Shown piece after piece: positions 8,143 to 16,613 of a stretch of 64,000 nt of DNA. The stretch spans positions 124,001 to 188,000 of the forward strand of contig JAEWTW010000017.1 of the NCBI GenBank assembly GCA_023397655.1, given 5' to 3'. Below the pieces are notes generated by a model. That model ran no database searches. It was not told the origin of the DNA and worked only from the letters and a program-made list of their open reading frames with translations. The stretch is from Bacillota bacterium (GTDB lineage: Bacteria > Bacillota > Clostridia > Christensenellales > SZUA-584). The position numbers were made by a program, and so were the translations under genes. How positions within the stretch are numbered: position 1 is the first letter of the stretch; the number at the start of each line of letters is the position of its first letter.

Positions 8143-10290
8143 ATGGGCCTGACCAATCAATCGACCGGTATGCGGGCGATGGAGAGCGAGCTGAATATCG
8201 ACAGAACAGCACCCACCGATAAGGTTATTTCCCTTGCCGGCAATCCCAATGTCGGCAAGAGCACGGTATTTAACAACCTGACAGGCATGAAGCAGCATAC
8301 GGGCAACTGGCCCGGCAAAACGGTGACCAATGCACAAGGAAGATACAAGCATAATGACACAAGCTTCATTATGGTCGATCTTCCGGGTACATACTCACTG
8401 ATGGCAAATTCCGTTGAGGAAGAAGTGGCAAGAGATTTTATTTGCTTCGCCGACCCTGATGCCACAGTGGTTGTCACCGATGCCACCTGTTTGGAACGGA
8501 ATATGAACCTCGTTCTGCAAACACTTGAAATAACCGACCGGGTTGTGGTATGCGTCAATCTTATCGACGAAGCGAAGCGCAAGAAAATTAAAATAGATCT
8601 TCAGTCACTGTCAAACAAGCTGGGAGTGCCTGTGGTGGGCACCAATGCGCGCAAAAGAAAAGGGCTGCTGGCGCTGATGGACGCCGTGGATGCGGTATCG
8701 CATAGTCCCCAAACAACCCCGCTTAAAATCATTTATGACGAAACCATTGAGCGTGCAGCCGGTATCATCGAACCGGCAGTCAGGGAACTGCTCGATAACA
8801 AGCTGAACAGCCGTTGGGTTGCGCTCAGGCTTTTGGAAGGTGACAAACCGCTGCTGGAATCAATCAAAAAATACTTGGGCTTTGACCCTATGGAATATAC
8901 CACAATAAGAGACAAGGTTGCTGATGCACGAAATCTGCTCAGTGAAGCGGGAATCAGCCCGGATAACCTTCGGGATCGAATCGTCTCCCGCATCGTCAAG
9001 ACCGCAGAAAGCATATGTCGGGAAGCCGTCCTGTTTGAAAATTTGAAGTACAATCAGACAGACCGCAAAATTGATAAGATACTCACATCCAGAGTCTTTG
9101 GTCTGCCAATCATGCTCGCGCTGCTCGGCCTCATTTTCTGGATTACGATCACAGGCGCGAACGCACCATCCTCATTGCTGGCGGACGGTTTGTTCTGGAT
9201 TGAAGATCAACTCACGGCTTTCTTCACATGGCTGGGCACCCCCGCGTGGGTTCACGGGGTATTTGTGCTGGGGATATACCGGACACTGGCATGGGTCATA
9301 TCCGTCATGCTGCCCCCTATGGCCATCTTTTTCCCTCTGTTCACGCTGCTTGAGGATCTGGGTTATCTGCCAAGAGTGGCGTTTAATCTCGATAAGTTTT
9401 TCAAGAAAGCTTGTGCTTGCGGCAAACAGGCGCTCACGATGTGCATGGGCTTTGGTTGTAACGCAGCGGGTGTTGTGGGGTGCCGGATTATAGAATCTCC
9501 CCGCGAAAGGCTGATAGCCACAATTACAAACAATTTTGTTCCATGCAACGGACGCTTCCCCACGTTGATCGCCATTATCACCATGTTCTTTGCTGCGCTT
9601 GTCGCAGGGCCGTTTCAATCTGTTATCTCTGCTTTTGTACTGGTCGGTGTGATATTGTTTGGCATACTGATGACACTGTTCATTTCCAAAATGCTATCGA
9701 AAACCATACTGAAAGGCCTTCCCTCTTCGTTTACATTGGAATTGCCGCCCTATCGGAAGCCTCAGGTCGGGAAGATCATCGTCCGCTCTATCTTTGACAG
9801 AACGCTGTTTGTGCTGGGGCGTGCCGTGATGGTCGCCGCACCCGCAGGCCTTATCATATGGGTACTTGCCAATATCTACGTGGGCGACTTGAGCCTGCTT
9901 GCACACGGCGCCGCGTTCTTTGATCCGTTTGCACAACTGATAGGGCTTGACGGCTTTATACTGATGGCTTTCATACTGGGCTTCCCAGCCAACGAAATCG
10001 TCGTTCCCATCATCATCATGAGCTATATGGCAACAGGCAGCATGACGGAACTCGATTCGCTGAATCAATTGAGGGAACTGCTTGTGTCTCACGGCTGGAC
10101 CTGGCTCACCGCTATTTGCACAATGCTTTTCTCACTCATGCACTGGCCATGCGGAACGACATGCTGGACGATAAAAAAAGAAACCCAGAGCTGGAAATGG
10201 ACAGCTGTATCCTTCCTTGTTCCTACTGTCTGCGGCATTACAGTTTGCCTTATCGTAGCAAACGCCGTAAGGCTGCTGGGGCTCGCTTAA
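8143..10290 (+). CDS. feoB: ferrous iron transporter FeoB
   Basis: FeoB moves Fe(II) across the cytoplasmic membrane and is driven or gated by an N-terminal G domain. The 715 residues show G1 GNPNVGKS (about residues 33-40), G3 DLPGTYS, G4 NLID and a G5-like TNARKRKG. A helical GDI-like domain follows, then two Gate regions with membrane helices, including CMGFGCNAAGVVGCRII and the second-Gate FPANEIVVPIIIMSYM. The length is typical. Start ATG 8143 has AAGGAG nine bases upstream. A 25-residue extension precedes the G domain. No FeoC gene follows; a terminator sits ten bases after the stop. Confidence 0.97.
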   Translation: MGLTNQSTGMRAMESELNIDRTAPTDKVISLAGNPNVGKSTVFNNLTGMKQHTGNWPGKTVTNAQGRYKHNDTSFIMVDLPGTYSLMANSVEEEVARDFICFADPDATVVVTDATCLERNMNLVLQTLEITDRVVVCVNLIDEAKRKKIKIDLQSLSNKLGVPVVGTNARKRKGLLALMDAVDAVSHSPQTTPLKIIYDETIERAAGIIEPAVRELLDNKLNSRWVALRLLEGDKPLLESIKKYLGFDPMEYTTIRDKVADARNLLSEAGISPDNLRDRIVSRIVKTAESICREAVLFENLKYNQTDRKIDKILTSRVFGLPIMLALLGLIFWITITGANAPSSLLADGLFWIEDQLTAFFTWLGTPAWVHGVFVLGIYRTLAWVISVMLPPMAIFFPLFTLLEDLGYLPRVAFNLDKFFKKACACGKQALTMCMGFGCNAAGVVGCRIIESPRERLIATITNNFVPCNGRFPTLIAIITMFFAALVAGPFQSVISAFVLVGVILFGILMTLFISKMLSKTILKGLPSSFTLELPPYRKPQVGKIIVRSIFDRTLFVLGRAVMVAAPAGLIIWVLANIYVGDLSLLAHGAAFFDPFAQLIGLDGFILMAFILGFPANEIVVPIIIMSYMATGSMTELDSLNQLRELLVSHGWTWLTAICTMLFSLMHWPCGTTCWTIKKETQSWKWTAVSFLVPTVCGITVCLIVANAVRLLGLA

Positions 10291-10298
10291 AAACAGAC

Positions 10299-10342
10299 GA
10301 AATAAGGGCAGGTATACGATAATCGTTGCCTGCTCTTATTTT
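10299..10342. terminator. bidirectional terminator between feoB and DUF2200 gene
   Basis: AAATAAG-GGCAGG and CCTGC-TC-TTATTTT form a long stem on both strands, located between two convergent genes. Confidence 0.75.
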
Positions 10343-10372
10343 GATCATAAAAGCGATCAGAGTGAGGGGCAA

Positions 10373-10726
10373 TTACTGCTTCCGAAGTATTTTTTCCATT
10401 GATTTGCCTTTTGCCAATTCGTCAATGAGCTTATCCAAGTATCGGATTTCCCTCATCGTCGGCTCCGTTATTTCTTCTACCCTGACGCCGCAAACAACTC
10501 CTTTTATAAGAGATCTTGCGGGGTTAAGAAGAGGAGCCTGCGCAAAAAATGTCTCCATGTCAGTTTGCTTTGTTATTTGTTCTTCCATCTCATCCTGAGT
10601 ATATCCTGTCAACCAGCGAATGATTTCATCAACTTCTGTTTTCGTACGCCCTTTTTTCTCCGCCTTTGCAACATACAGTGGATATACACCCGCAAAGCTC
10701 ATTTTATAGATTCGATGTTTGTCCAT
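10373..10726 (-). CDS. DUF2200 family protein
   Basis: The 117-residue soluble protein matches the DUF2200 family. Near the start it reads KHRIYKMSFAGVYPLYVAKA, then KKGRTKTEVDEIIRWLTGY, and it has the conserved middle ETFFAQAPLLNPARSLIKG and GVRVEEI. The family is small, cytoplasmic and uncharacterised. The start ATG has AAGGAG about ten bases upstream. It follows the LuxC-family gene by 63 bases, but no shared role is apparent, and it may be transcribed by read-through from that cluster. Confidence 0.85.
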   Translation of the reverse strand: MDKHRIYKMSFAGVYPLYVAKAEKKGRTKTEVDEIIRWLTGYTQDEMEEQITKQTDMETFFAQAPLLNPARSLIKGVVCGVRVEEITEPTMREIRYLDKLIDELAKGKSMEKILRKQ

Positions 10727-10789
10727 ATAGTGCCTACTCTCCTTGTCAAAATATTATTATGCAGCGCATATCACCACTCATTTTGGCCG

Positions 10790-12112
10790 TTATGTTGTCT
10801 GCTTTCGTTCCTGGCAATCAAGAAACTCCTGAGAAACCACTCTGGTATACCGCCGAAGGCCATACTCACCGTCATGCGCAGCCCCAATGTACGTTCGGGA
10901 CATGTTCTTGCCCTGCGTAACTCGGGTTACTCCGGCCTTCCATAAGAGCTCCGTGAGCTGTTGCTTCTCCTCCTCATCGCAGAGCAGCCCCGCAGTTTGC
11001 AAATGGCTTTTATGAGGCCGGAGAGCACGTATAAGCGTCTGCCTTGGCAGCCTTTTAACCCAGCAGTTTCCATATGGTATGGCTGTTTCCAATAAAGAGT
11101 CTTCATAAGCGAGTAACGATGAGCATTCGCCGCGGTACACCTTGCATGGGCGGCAGCTCGCCTGCAGGCTCTCGGTATAGACCATCAACCCGGTTTGCGC
11201 CTGTATTTCAAGCGGGATGTCTTCGTCATAGTCAAGGCGGCACCGGTCTAAAACAGGCAGAAATGTCTCGCAGAACCGGTATACATCTTCCATAGAATCG
11301 GTGTCCAAAAATATCCCCTGACAGGAACTGCATAACAGCTGATTGGTTTCAACTATATTCTCTGCCAAACCATAAAGTGTTTGTTCATTATATCCTTTCG
11401 GGGTTGCATATGCAAAGCTCAGCTTATGCCCCCACTCAATGATCTTGGTTGAGGGACCAGCCACATTGCGAACTGCCTGAACAGCCTCATCTCCTCCCCA
11501 TACCACAATAGCTTCCGCCACTGTCATCAGTTTTTGCAAAGCTTCCGTTTCCTTGGAAGTATAATCAAACAGATAAATATAATCCTTGAGCTGCGGCTCA
11601 ATTTTCAGCAGTTCCAGAAAAATCATTGCCGACAGACCATTGTCACCGCTTGGCAGCTTCACAATGTTAATGTTGCCTGTCAGCAAGCCTTCTATGACGC
11701 TGTAAAACGCCAGGCCAAGCTGATTGCCAGCCGCAATGTGCAATAACGTACCCCAAGGCATTATTCTTTCCTTGATGCATGAGTTGCTGTTCTCGTCGGA
11801 TACGCGGGTTATCTCTGAGAAGCACTCAGTTCCAAGCTCTGCCCTCAGCCGCTTTATGAGGTTCTCCCTGCTCAGCTGCGATTTCGCCTCGCGCAAATAA
11901 TCCTTAGCTTTTCGAGCGGGAATTCCGGCGCTTACCAGCAAATCTACATGCTCTTGTCCAATCGCCTTCGAAAGCGTATCGCATGCGTTGATAACCAGAT
12001 CCACATCCAGCACATCACGCTTTAAAGTGTTATAAATCGCTGCATCCAGCGTATCCAAAACCGCATCCCGTTCTCCGGGCAGCCGAATTATCTTCCCCTT
12101 AACCAGATTCAT
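10790..12112 (-). CDS. LuxC-family acyl-CoA / acyl-protein reductase
   Basis: This 440-residue protein is of the LuxC family (PF05893), aldehyde-dehydrogenase-like NADPH enzymes that reduce an activated fatty acid to an aldehyde. The N-terminal substrate region is followed by PWGTLLHIAAGNQ (around 118-130), a Rossmann region with NINIVKLPSGDNGLSA, VVWGGDEAV (around 203-211) and the nucleophile motif NQLLCSSCQ with Cys261. The Cys lies where LuxC of luminous Vibrio is acylated. The start overlaps the end of the LuxE-family gene by 14 bases, so the two are translationally coupled. No luxA, luxB or luxD is present, so light production is not implied. The aldehyde's fate is unknown. Confidence 0.9.
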   Translation of the reverse strand: MNLVKGKIIRLPGERDAVLDTLDAAIYNTLKRDVLDVDLVINACDTLSKAIGQEHVDLLVSAGIPARKAKDYLREAKSQLSRENLIKRLRAELGTECFSEITRVSDENSNSCIKERIMPWGTLLHIAAGNQLGLAFYSVIEGLLTGNINIVKLPSGDNGLSAMIFLELLKIEPQLKDYIYLFDYTSKETEALQKLMTVAEAIVVWGGDEAVQAVRNVAGPSTKIIEWGHKLSFAYATPKGYNEQTLYGLAENIVETNQLLCSSCQGIFLDTDSMEDVYRFCETFLPVLDRCRLDYDEDIPLEIQAQTGLMVYTESLQASCRPCKVYRGECSSLLAYEDSLLETAIPYGNCWVKRLPRQTLIRALRPHKSHLQTAGLLCDEEEKQQLTELLWKAGVTRVTQGKNMSRTYIGAAHDGEYGLRRYTRVVSQEFLDCQERKQTT

Positions 12113-13229
12113 ATTTTACACCCTCCAGCATGCTTCCCGCGCCTGCCGCACAGGTCGCAACACCTTTCAAACCGGCGCGCCCAAGAATTTCGAAATATGG
12201 CGCTTCATTTCCACAGCCGCATTGCTTCCCTTCCCGCAGCACCGCGATGTCATCCGTCATGATGCTGACAAGCGGCATGGAGTCAAGCAGCGGCGTGATC
12301 AGGTTAAGTATACCGGGTCTTCCGTAACCCACCGGCTCCATCGTTTTGAAATCACGTATGATCACCCGGCTGTAAACTGGTATATGAAAATGATGGTTCT
12401 TACAATCAAAGTATGGTATGTTGTGCTCCACGACGCCGAAGAATTCCTTAAACCGTTCTTCTTTTATTCCCAGTCTTTCCGTTGCCAAACGGTAAAACTC
12501 GCCCTTGTCCACTTTCTGTGATGCAAACTGCTTCCAACCGCCTCCCAGCAAAACCATGGATGTTTCCGACAGCTTTAAGAATATGTTTTCCTGCTCCAGC
12601 TTTTTAAGCAAAAAGTAAAAGTACGCGGGAAACCCTAAAATGCGGACCGGGGATTTTGCATGGCTGTATCGGGTCAGCGCATTCATTACCCCTTCCAGAT
12701 TCAGCGCATAATCCGCTCCGGTATCGACAAGCGCATATTCCTTATGCATTGCCGGAGCCAGGAAGGTGGCACCGAATGCTGTACGCACAGCCCCCATTCT
12801 ATTGTGTTTGCTGGGCTGATAACCCAGTATGAGATAGTTTGTGGGGCGCAGGGAGAGAAGCTTTTGGTTGATCAGCATTTTACGAAGCATATTAAATCCC
12901 AAAAACAATGCTCCCATATTAAAGCCGACTTCAACAGGCTTTCCGGAGGTTCCAGAAGTCGTCGATTTAAGGCGCAGCTTGTTTACAGGGATGGATAGCA
13001 TCTGATGTCTCTTTAGGTAGAGTGTCGGGATAGGCGGCAATCGATGCAGATCTTCGTACTTAATCAGCATACTCGGGTTAAATTGCTGACTGTCAAGTAT
13101 ATTACGGTACTCAGCGCAGTTTTGATAGTGCCATTCAACATTTTCTTTAACCGCACGTAAAAATATCTCATTTGTGCTGAGAGTATCATACACCTGCCTA
13201 TGACCGAACAGCTTTCTTCGCGCTCTCAT
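12099..13229 (-). CDS. LuxE-family acyl-protein synthetase / adenylate-forming enzyme
   Basis: The 376-residue protein belongs to the LuxE family (PF04443), which activates a carboxylic acid with ATP and passes it to a partner reductase. The phosphate-binding loop reads KSTTSGTSGKP (around residue 88), and an adenylate-type segment is FFGVVEHNIPYFDC. A CGCGNEAPYFEILGR stretch resembles the Cys-containing region of PaaK-like ligases. A Cys lies 16 residues from the C-terminus, comparable to the acyl-carrying Cys near the end of Vibrio LuxE. It overlaps the LuxC-family gene, its obvious partner: acid to acyl adenylate to acyl enzyme to aldehyde. GAGG precedes the ATG. Confidence 0.87.
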   Translation of the reverse strand: MRARRKLFGHRQVYDTLSTNEIFLRAVKENVEWHYQNCAEYRNILDSQQFNPSMLIKYEDLHRLPPIPTLYLKRHQMLSIPVNKLRLKSTTSGTSGKPVEVGFNMGALFLGFNMLRKMLINQKLLSLRPTNYLILGYQPSKHNRMGAVRTAFGATFLAPAMHKEYALVDTGADYALNLEGVMNALTRYSHAKSPVRILGFPAYFYFLLKKLEQENIFLKLSETSMVLLGGGWKQFASQKVDKGEFYRLATERLGIKEERFKEFFGVVEHNIPYFDCKNHHFHIPVYSRVIIRDFKTMEPVGYGRPGILNLITPLLDSMPLVSIMTDDIAVLREGKQCGCGNEAPYFEILGRAGLKGVATCAAGAGSMLEGVKYESG

Positions 13230-13329
13230 AATATCAGCCTCAAATTATTACATAACTCTCTTGTGTTTATCACACTTCAGCGCAGACTGTGACCCCACAT
13301 AGCGTAATGTTTGATAGGTTTGTCATCTA

Positions 13330-13836
13330 CTACAGATTAAATCTTAACGGTATTGCATGGGTTACTAATAAAATAAAAAACAATATTATGCATACTGAAA
13401 AAACCAATAGAACTATGTTCAAAACTTTATTGGTTTTATTTTTAAATAACTTAAAAAGCAACTTATATATACCTATACCGATTACTCCACCCAGCAAATT
13501 GCAGAGCAGATCCGTTAAGTCCGATCTTCCTATTGCAAAAACAAACTGAAGAATCTCAAAAAGCAAGCTTGAGCAGAGGATAACGATAACCTTTGTTAAA
13601 AAACCCAATCTATTTTTTAACAAGGATATATAAATGCCCAGAGGTATAAAAAAAAGCATGTTATACACTTCATTTGCGCCAAAGCCATCCTGAAATGGAA
13701 TGAGGCTGATATTTCTCACCCGATCCATTTCTGCAAAAGAGAAGTGCAGCTTGAACAGAATTATCCAAGTCAGCAACAATACGTAAACTATGAATAATAT
13801 CAAAGTAAATATACTATACCGTTTAGCCTTATCCAT
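13330..13836 (-). CDS. VanZ-family membrane protein
   Basis: The 168-residue protein has about five membrane segments and the VanZ-family pattern: NISLIPFQDGF near residue 42, then YNMLFFIPLGIYISLL, and ILQFVFAIGRSDLTDLLCNLLGG. VanZ of Tn1546 gives low-level teicoplanin resistance by an unknown mechanism; most chromosomal members have no known role. It lies 100 bases before the LuxE-family gene on the same strand, so it may be part of that operon. There is no vanA/vanS-type gene nearby, so a resistance role is not supported. GGAGGGAG is 13 bases before the ATG, a long spacing. Confidence 0.82.
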   Translation of the reverse strand: MDKAKRYSIFTLILFIVYVLLLTWIILFKLHFSFAEMDRVRNISLIPFQDGFGANEVYNMLFFIPLGIYISLLKNRLGFLTKVIVILCSSLLFEILQFVFAIGRSDLTDLLCNLLGGVIGIGIYKLLFKLFKNKTNKVLNIVLLVFSVCIILFFILLVTHAIPLRFNL

Positions 13837-13891
13837 TATTTTGCTTATACTCCCTCCGAAGGCGGTCGATTATAAAATTGTATAATAAAAA

Positions 13892-14134
13892 TCATCGTTC
13901 AATCACAATTGTACATTCCGTTACCAGAGCCGTAATCGTTGCTACTGCAGCAAAAACAGGAGCCAGTGCGATGCCCACGACACCGACGGTCAGCGGAAAA
14001 CTCAAGATCTCCTTGTCATCCTTATCCTTTATTGTGACTTTTCTCGCGTTGCCTTCCCGGATGATTGCTTTGATCTTTGCCATCAAGTCTTCGCCATTAA
14101 CCTTAAACTCTTCTGTTTTCTTTTCTTGATCCAT
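13892..14134 (-). CDS. DUF4342 family small protein
   Basis: The 80-residue protein matches DUF4342. A charged N-terminal half contains EEFKVNGEDLMAKIKAIIREG (helix) and the strand pair RKVTIKDKDDKEILSFPL. A single hydrophobic C-terminal segment follows (TVGVVGIALAPVFAAVATITAL), probably a membrane anchor or hairpin. The helix resembles the ubiquitin-associated-like fold noted for this family. The start at 14134 has GGAGG nine bases upstream; the ATG at 14143 would directly abut GGAGG and is unlikely. Function is unknown. Confidence 0.82.
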   Translation of the reverse strand: MDQEKKTEEFKVNGEDLMAKIKAIIREGNARKVTIKDKDDKEILSFPLTVGVVGIALAPVFAAVATITALVTECTIVIER

Positions 14135-14366
14135 AAAGCCCATCCTCCGATTTGAAAGATTAAGATAGTATTATATTCTATTAAATGATATTATGCCTCC
14201 CCCACTACAGATCAAGGATTGTGTTCCTTCAACTCTATTTTACCACTAATCCTTTATTGTACCAACAGTTAACAACCTCTACGATTCTTTTCACTGATTA
14301 TGCTGAAATCCAGTTGCTCCAAGCATCGGGCCCGTTACAGCTATATTCTAGTAATTGGTTTAAAAA

Positions 14367-15416
14367 TCACAGCACATTTTGTTTGCGTAAGATTTTTATA
14401 ATTCGATCATATACGATTTCTGTTATTCCCCATGTGTCTCCACCGCTTGTATTCACGAACTGAACAACGACTGCATCAATATCTTTATGATACTTGGCAA
14501 TACTGGAGTAGCCCGGTAATAACCCTGTATGCTCGTACACATAAACAGATGAATAAATAGCCTGTTCACTGTCATTTAGCAAAGAACCATCATTTAATGC
14601 TTTTAAAAATATTCCGACATCTTCAGCCGTGGCGACCATTGAGCCACCCGGAGCCACAAAATCGTGCATTTTCTCATCGCCTTCATATCCGACAGAATAC
14701 CCGCTGACAACTTTATCAGCATCCACATCACTCAAAGAACCAAAAGTGTGAGTCAGCCCAAGCGGAACCAATATCTCCTGACGAATATATTGTTGATGGT
14801 CATACCCAAGCGTTTTGTCCAGAATTTTGCCAATCAACAGATAATTGGTATTGGAATACGCGTAGCGAGTATCGGGCTTAAAATCAGCGGGATCATCCAA
14901 AACAAATTCTAATACGTCGTCTACATTCGTAACAGATTCTGTCCACGGGAATTCAGGGTCATCAATCCAGTCAGGGATACCGCTGCGATGCTGCAGCAAC
15001 ATTCTAAGGGTGATTTCATTTGAATATTCAATCCTGCTTGCAAGTTCGGGCAAGAGCTCCGCAAGAGTGCTGTCAAGCGATAAGCTTTGTTTATTGACCA
15101 ACTTAACAGCAGCGACAGCAATATATAATTTGCTTATGCTCGCAATTTTGAACAATGCGTGTGGGTCGGCTGGTGTTTGGCTCTCTCGGTTTTCCCATCC
15201 TGCAGAGTAAAAAGCAGGATCTTCTGTTGATTGAGCAACGTATACGATTATACCGTCCAAACCAAATTTTACGGCTTCATCGACTTGCTCCTGAACCGTG
15301 TTTGGCAAAGGCGCTATCCATGCCATCAATAAGCGCCAAGGGACAGACACTGCGGTACCGACAATTGTCACAAATAATGTTATTATAAGTATTATTTTTC
15401 GTTTTTTGAGTTTCAT
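14367..15416 (-). CDS. serine hydrolase of the beta-lactamase / D-Ala-D-Ala peptidase family
   Basis: This is a 349-residue class-C-type serine hydrolase (PF00144). An N-terminal membrane anchor or signal segment (residues 5-25) puts the domain outside the cell. The nucleophile motif SISK lies near residue 93 and the YSNTNY motif supplies the second catalytic Tyr. HRSGIPDW and a C-terminal HTGLLPGYSS supply family-typical segments; HTG stands for the usual K/HTG triad. Substrate could be a peptide, ester or D-amino-acid peptide; real beta-lactamase activity is not implied. GGAAAAA precedes the ATG. Single gene. Confidence 0.87.
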   Translation of the reverse strand: MKLKKRKIILIITLFVTIVGTAVSVPWRLLMAWIAPLPNTVQEQVDEAVKFGLDGIIVYVAQSTEDPAFYSAGWENRESQTPADPHALFKIASISKLYIAVAAVKLVNKQSLSLDSTLAELLPELASRIEYSNEITLRMLLQHRSGIPDWIDDPEFPWTESVTNVDDVLEFVLDDPADFKPDTRYAYSNTNYLLIGKILDKTLGYDHQQYIRQEILVPLGLTHTFGSLSDVDADKVVSGYSVGYEGDEKMHDFVAPGGSMVATAEDVGIFLKALNDGSLLNDSEQAIYSSVYVYEHTGLLPGYSSIAKYHKDIDAVVVQFVNTSGGDTWGITEIVYDRIIKILRKQNVL

Positions 15417-15536
15417 TTTTTCCTTTAAGCCTTTTATAATCGTTTGAATGCGTTATAGGCAATAAAGGTTAAACAACAATATTAATAACCTTTATAATTG
15501 CTTTTACGGAGTCGTATCCAGCTTATTGTCCCGCGC

Positions 15537-16613
15537 TCAATATATAAAAGGGATGATCTTATATTTCACTTTTTCGGTATACTGATCCCAAAGCTCTCCG
15601 TACTTTGACTTGCACACTTTGTCGTCATCGGCCTGACGAGAAAACATGAGACCGATGTAATAAGCCGGGTACAGCCACACCATCCATATGCCGGGGTAGC
15701 CGGCGGCAAGGGCTATGGCAATGGCCTGAACGATTTCTCCGAGATAGTTGATGTGACGGCTTGCGCCCCAAAAGCCATTCGCGAGCAGGCTGAGTTTCCC
15801 GTCGCTCAGCACCTCCGGCTCTATCCAAAGAAATTTCTGGTCAGGTGCGGTTTTAAAGAAATACTTCTGCATATTGGCGCCGCGTGTAAACACCCAACCG
15901 CAGAGGAAGAGTGCGCCAAAGAAGATAGTCACCCATGCGGGGTGGCCCGGATTTGAGAGATGCGCGGTGAACCACAGCGAAACAGAGTAGAAAAATGGGT
16001 AGAACGCAAGGCATCCGAATCCTAATTTGAACCCGACGCGTTCGGCAATAAAATCGTATGTCCATAGATGGATTTTTTCAAATATCAGATATTCAAAGCA
16101 AAACCATGTGAGCATGGCGCATCCGAGAAGAAAACCATAGTTTATATTTTCGACATTCATGATGTGATACGCCGAAAAAGACAGTACATTCAATTGCAGC
16201 ATGACAGCGCCAATTAAGTAAAGCCATAGTTTTGCATCAATAAAGCCGTCTTTTAGCTGAGAATCTTTAACCCGGCCATACCAAAGATCGGCAAAGAAAG
16301 ATTTGCCGGTGGACGGATGTTTGAGCACAATGTAAAAGGAATAAACCAACCCGATAACAACTGCGCCGACAAGACCCATCCATCGGGTTTCATAAAACCA
16401 TGTGTATGGAACGATATTAAAGTATCCCAGCAGAAACCAAATGAGAATGCTTGCTAAAAGTACAAATTTACCGTTGGTCCTGTAATTCATAACTTCGCCA
16501 GTTATTTCATTTTTCACATATCCCTTAATTCTTTTTGTTGGGATGATGACGTGTAAGAGCGTGATGATAGCGTATGCGATGAGCGGGGTGATTAAACCTA
16601 AAAACAACTTCAT
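15537..16613 (-). CDS. ERG4/ERG24-family sterol-reductase-like membrane protein
   Basis: The 358-residue protein has about nine membrane segments and resembles the sterol C14/C7/C24(28) reductases (PF01222) and the related DUF1295 steroid-reductase-like group. The key signature is ANGFWGASRHINYLGEI (around residues 280-296), matching the NADPH-binding W-G-x-x-R-H-x-N-Y-x-G pattern. The C-terminal segment DDDKVCKSKYGELWDQYTEKV matches the D-x-x-C-x-x-K-Y-G-x-x-W-x-x-Y pattern. A Clostridium-like host does not usually make sterols, so the substrate may be another polycyclic or prenyl lipid. Its start overlaps the preceding SDR gene by four bases (ATGA), a coupled pair. Confidence 0.85.
   Translation of the reverse strand: MKLFLGLITPLIAYAIITLLHVIIPTKRIKGYVKNEITGEVMNYRTNGKFVLLASILIWFLLGYFNIVPYTWFYETRWMGLVGAVVIGLVYSFYIVLKHPSTGKSFFADLWYGRVKDSQLKDGFIDAKLWLYLIGAVMLQLNVLSFSAYHIMNVENINYGFLLGCAMLTWFCFEYLIFEKIHLWTYDFIAERVGFKLGFGCLAFYPFFYSVSLWFTAHLSNPGHPAWVTIFFGALFLCGWVFTRGANMQKYFFKTAPDQKFLWIEPEVLSDGKLSLLANGFWGASRHINYLGEIVQAIAIALAAGYPGIWMVWLYPAYYIGLMFSRQADDDKVCKSKYGELWDQYTEKVKYKIIPFIY

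Noticed and set aside
10790..13229. Bioluminescence genes
   Set aside because: LuxC- and LuxE-family enzymes are present, but no luciferase (luxAB) or luxD, so light production is not supported.
13330..13836. Vancomycin or teicoplanin resistance gene
   Set aside because: VanZ-family membership alone does not indicate resistance; no other van gene is near.
14367..15416. Beta-lactamase resistance gene
   Set aside because: The fold and SxxK/YxN motifs are shared by many peptidases and esterases; nothing specific to beta-lactam hydrolysis is visible.
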